Origin: an uncultured Intestinimonas sp.
Lineage (GTDB): Bacteria; Bacillota; Clostridia; Oscillospirales; Oscillospiraceae
Length of the DNA: 32,140 nucleotides
Direction of reading: 5' to 3'
NCBI RefSeq assembly: GCF_944387725.1
Contig: NZ_CALXGA010000021.1
Location: 1-32,140, forward strand
The translations under genes were made by a program, and so were the position numbers. Shown in pieces: positions 29,507 to 32,140 of this stretch (the first letter of the stretch is position 1; every line of letters starts with the position of its first letter). The notes below the pieces were generated by a model, which saw only the letters and a program-made list of their open reading frames with translations, made no database searches and was not told the origin of the DNA.

Positions 29507-30454
29507 TTATTTCTTCAGCGCCGCCGCACGGCGCGCGGCGGCGGCAATGCCCTCCGGCGTCAGGCCGTAGTGCGCCAGCACCTGGGCGGCCTTCCCGGAG
29601 CGTCCGAAGCAGTCCTCCACGCCGTGCCGGACCACGGGCACGGGACACGCGCCCCCCAGGTAGCCGGCCACGGCCTCCCCCAGGCCGCCGATGATGTTGT
29701 GCTCCTCGGTTGTGACAATGGCCCCCGTCTCCCGGGCGGCCTTCAGGATCAGCCCCTCGTCCAGGGGCTTGAGGGTGTGCATGTCGATGACGCGGGCGTC
29801 AATCCCCTCCCCCGCCAAGGTCTCCGCCGCCTGGAGGGCCATCTGGACCATCAGGCCCACCGCCACCAGGGTGACGTCGGCGCCGTCCCGGAGAACGGCC
29901 CCCTCCCCCAGCTTGAACTGATAGCCCGGGATGCTGTCGGTGACGGTCTCCACCGCCAGCCGGCCCAGGCGCAGGTAGGCGGGGCCGTCGTATGCGGCCA
30001 GGGCCTCCACGGCCAGGCGCATCTCATGGCCGTCGCAGGGACAGCACACCAGCATGTTGGGCACGGCCCGCATCAGGGCGAAATCCTCACAGCACTGGTG
30101 GGTCGCCCCGTCCTCCCCCACGGACAGCCCGCCGTGGGAGCCCACCACCTTCACATTCAGCCGGGGGTAGGCGATGGAATTGCGGACCTGCTCAAAGGCC
30201 CGGCCGGCGGCGAACATGGCAAAGGTGGAGGCAAAGGGCTTTTTCCCACAGGCGGCCAGGCCGGCGGCCACGCCCATCATGTTGCACTCCGCGATGCCCA
30301 TGTTGAAAAAGCGTTCTGGATATACCTGGGAAAACTGCCTGGTCATGGTGGCGCTGGACAGATCGGCGTCTAAGACGACAATCCCGGGGTCCCGTGCGCC
30401 GAGGGCGGTCACGGCCTCTCCGTAGGCGCTCCGGGTTGCAAGCTTCTCTCCCAT
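29507..30454 (-). CDS. Transketolase, C-terminal subunit
   Basis: The 315-residue protein contains the pyrimidine-binding domain and the C-terminal domain of a thiamine diphosphate-dependent transketolase: IVVLDADLSSAT, FFNMGIAECNMMGVAAGLA (with the catalytic Glu), PFASTFAMFAAGRAFEQVR, GSHGGLSVGEDGATHQ, and the C-terminal TTEEHNIIGGLGEAVA. It forms the active enzyme with the N-terminal subunit encoded just upstream, transferring two-carbon units between sugar phosphates. The ATG (30452-30454) follows GGAGGG; a 33-codon upstream extension has no support. Only 1 nt separates it from the preceding stop, so the two are coupled. DXP synthase also has this fold but is a single ~620-residue chain. 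Confidence 0.93.
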   Translation of the reverse strand: MGEKLATRSAYGEAVTALGARDPGIVVLDADLSSATMTRQFSQVYPERFFNMGIAECNMMGVAAGLAACGKKPFASTFAMFAAGRAFEQVRNSIAYPRLNVKVVGSHGGLSVGEDGATHQCCEDFALMRAVPNMLVCCPCDGHEMRLAVEALAAYDGPAYLRLGRLAVETVTDSIPGYQFKLGEGAVLRDGADVTLVAVGLMVQMALQAAETLAGEGIDARVIDMHTLKPLDEGLILKAARETGAIVTTEEHNIIGGLGEAVAGYLGGACPVPVVRHGVEDCFGRSGKAAQVLAHYGLTPEGIAAAARRAAALKK

Positions 30455-30455
30455 C

Positions 30456-31301
30456 TCAGTTTCCCTCCCATCCTTCCAGCGCGGCCTGGAGCTCCTCCAT
30501 GGCCTTGGCAAACTGCTCGTCGTTGGGGGCCTTTCCGTGCCAGCCCGCGTCATTCTCCATGAAGGAGACCCCCTTGCCCTTCACGGTCCTGGCCAGAATC
30601 ACCGACGGACCCCCCCGGTGCTCCGCCGCCTGGGCAAGGGCGGCCTCCAGGCTGCGGAAGTCGTGGCCGTCCGCAGGGATCACCTGACAGCCGAAGGCCG
30701 CGAATTTCGCGTCCAGGGGCTCGGAGGGCATGACGTCGCTGGTCCTGCCGTCAATTTGCAGGCCGTTGATATCCACAATGGCGCACAGATTGTCCAGCTT
30801 GTACTTGGAGGCGGCCATAAACGCCTCCCATACCTGGCCCTCCTCCACCTCGCCGTCGCCCAGCAGGGCGTAGACCCGGTAGTCCTTCCGGTCCAGCCTG
30901 CCTGCCAGGGCCATCCCCACGGCGGCGGAGATCCCCTGGCCCAGACTGCCGGTGGACATGTCCACGCCGGGGACATAGTTCATGTCCGGGTGGCCGGAAT
31001 AGTGCCCCTCAATGGAGCGGAACAGCTTCAGATCCTCCTGGGGGAAGTAGCCCCGCAGGGCGAGGACGGCGTACAGGGCCGGCGTACAGTGCCCCTTGGA
31101 GAGGACAAAGCGGTCCCGGTCCGGGTCCTTTGGGCGGGCGGGATCGATCCTCATGACGTCGAAATACAGCGCCGTCAGAATATCCATGGCGGACAGAGAG
31201 CCGCCAATGTGGCCGGAGGCGGCCCGGTGCACCATCTCCATGGCCCGTATTCTTCCCCTTGCGGCCGTCAGCGACAGCCGTTTGAACTTCTCCTGGTCCA
31301 T
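30456..31301 (-). CDS. Transketolase, N-terminal subunit
   Basis: This 281-residue protein carries the diphosphate-binding domain: RAASGHIGGSLSAMDILTAL, DRFVLSKGHCTPALYAVLA, GVDMSTGSLGQGISAAVGMA, and the ThDP/Mg motif GDGEVEEGQVWEA...NLCAIVDINGLQIDG. Split transketolases of this type are common in Firmicutes, often beside carbohydrate transport genes. The ATG (31299-31301) follows AAGGTGAG. Upstream lies a broken sugar ABC ATPase that may once have been in the same operon. No promoter is clear within 31302-31387. Confidence 0.93.
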   Translation of the reverse strand: MDQEKFKRLSLTAARGRIRAMEMVHRAASGHIGGSLSAMDILTALYFDVMRIDPARPKDPDRDRFVLSKGHCTPALYAVLALRGYFPQEDLKLFRSIEGHYSGHPDMNYVPGVDMSTGSLGQGISAAVGMALAGRLDRKDYRVYALLGDGEVEEGQVWEAFMAASKYKLDNLCAIVDINGLQIDGRTSDVMPSEPLDAKFAAFGCQVIPADGHDFRSLEAALAQAAEHRGGPSVILARTVKGKGVSFMENDAGWHGKAPNDEQFAKAMEELQAALEGWEGN

Positions 31302-31387
31302 GTTCTCACCTTCTTTTTCCATTTCATGCCTGCCCTGGGGAGGCGCCGGCGCAAGCGGACGCCCACGCACCAGGTACGCAGGCGTCG

Positions 31388-31857
31388 CTATGGCTCTCCC
31401 ATCAGCGTCTCGATGCGGGCGAGCAGTTCCCGCTCCTTGGGAAACATCATCCGGCGGGGGGTGCGCCGCAGCAGCTCCGCCCGCCACCGCTCCAGCGCCT
31501 CCCTGGGCAGGTAGGGGAGGAGGGGGGCGCACTGGTACTCCGCGGCCAGCAGATAGCTGGGTTTTCCGCCACCGACATCTCGCTGACCGGGGAGAGCTCC
31601 TGGTGAATCATGGCGATGCCCAGCTCCCGGGCCTTGGCCGGAGAGTCGATCTCCACCGGCCGGCCCTCGATGGCGATCTCTCCCGCGTCGCATTTATGTA
31701 CGCCGGCCAGGACCTTCATCAGCGTGGACTTTCCCGCGCCGTTTTCCCCCATCAGCGCGTGTACCGTTCCGGCCTGTAGGTGGAAATCCACCCCATGGAG
31801 CACTTCAACCCCATAGAAGCTTTTGCGGATTCCCTTCATCTCGACTAATAGGTTCAT
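31388..31857 (-). pseudogene. Truncated sugar ABC transporter ATPase fused out of frame to an unknown C-terminal fragment
   Basis: The ATG at 31855-31857 begins [20 protein letters not shown] and continues with Walker [10 protein letters not shown] (37-45), Q-loop MIHQELSPV and MSVAEN (94-99): the first 99 residues of an RbsA/MglA-type ATPase, normally about 500 residues with two ATPase domains. At about 31561 homology stops. In that frame nonsense follows, whereas the neighbouring frame reads [20 protein letters not shown], then [20 protein letters not shown] and TAG (31388-31390), a plausible C-terminus of a different protein that I do not recognise. A deletion has joined two genes, losing the rest of the ATPase and probably the permease. 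The N-terminal piece is too short to work. Confidence 0.82.
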
Positions 31858-32140
31858 GTCTTCCGCCACCTCGTTTCCTCTTTCCGCTTGCAAATGCGGC
31901 TGCCCGCCGCGTCCTCCCCCGCCCGAATTGCAAAAAGCGGAAGGGACGGACCCTCCAGCGCGAGCCCCGCTGGATTCCCCGAATCCGGGAGGACGCAGGG
32001 AAAGCCTGGTTTTACCAGTAATCCCCAAAAAAAGTACGCGCTTCCAATAAAACTGAAGTCTCTTTAAGAAGCCGTATTCATAAGCGTTTCACGAGTGTAT
32101 GAATATGAGAGATTTTAACCATTGTCTCTTCAGAAGCGGA
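31858..32140. other. Non-coding, AT-richer right edge with an inverted repeat
   Basis: No gene is seen here. From about 32020 the sequence is clearly less GC-rich than the rest. TATTCATA (32075-32082) and TATGAATA (32098-32105) form an 8-bp inverted repeat with a 15-nt spacer; the spacer contains AAGCGTTT (partly overlapping), which resembles the core of LacI-family operators. It could be the control region of the former sugar operon on the minus strand. Confidence 0.35.

Noticed and set aside
32075-32105. Catabolite response element (cre) upstream of the sugar genes
   Set aside because: The sequence TGAAACGCTTATGA resembles cre but lacks one position of the consensus and is not symmetric. 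It is listed only as an inverted repeat.

Overview
The window looks like a chromosomal segment of a GC-rich, anaerobic, endospore-forming and flagellated member of the Clostridia, most likely an Oscillospiraceae-type gut bacterium (inference from gene content and codon use; no rRNA or other taxonomic marker is present). Supporting genes are the sporulation proteins YqfC, YqfD and YlbJ, the Firmicutes cluster phoH-ybeY-era-yqzL-recO-mutS2, an HPr carrying both His15 and Ser46, a group B-type [FeFe] hydrogenase, and flagellar FliD/FliS. Most genes lie on the minus strand. There are no tRNA or rRNA genes, CRISPR arrays, prophages or intact transposases.

Layout. 1-345: stem-loops, a possible 33-codon gene and the HPr terminator. 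356-690: HPr with a clear promoter. 803-9829, minus strand: a metallopeptidase (YgjP type), yqfC, yqfD and phoH, ending in a strong terminator; then a fresh promoter, a broken gene, ybeY, a small membrane protein, era, the 35-codon yqzL, recO and mutS2. 9900-11367, plus strand: ylbJ and a small Cys-rich protein. 11392-14244, minus: the hydrogenase and a PRK06851-type P-loop ATPase. 14348-17169, minus: an FtsA-like ATPase overlapping a lipoprotein gene, closed by a 26-bp perfect-stem terminator. 17349-20130, minus: a chemoreceptor and an FtsE-like ABC ATPase with no FtsX. 20289-21188, plus: a membrane-anchored C39-like cysteine peptidase. 21251-24556, minus: a putative flagellar chaperone, fliS and an unusually long fliD. 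24612-26387, plus: an orphan ParA and a ComFB-domain protein. 26474-26744: remnant of a response regulator, then a terminator. 26768-29285, minus: anti-sigma factor, ECF sigma factor and dusB. 29507-31857, minus: split transketolase (two subunits) preceded by a broken sugar ABC ATPase.

The most notable structure is a pair of 166-bp dispersed repeats (4254-4419 and 19140-19305). They differ at six positions, have 14-bp perfect terminal inverted repeats and are flanked by TA, as expected for a MITE mobilised by a Tc1/mariner/IS630-type transposase. One copy has landed in the last codons of era and now supplies its stop codon; the other lies directly upstream of the chemoreceptor ribosome binding site. 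The second notable locus is the ParA-ComFB pair, with its own strong promoter and long leader, divergent from fliD. Three decayed genes (6113-6381, 26474-26663, 31388-31857) show that gene loss is ongoing here.
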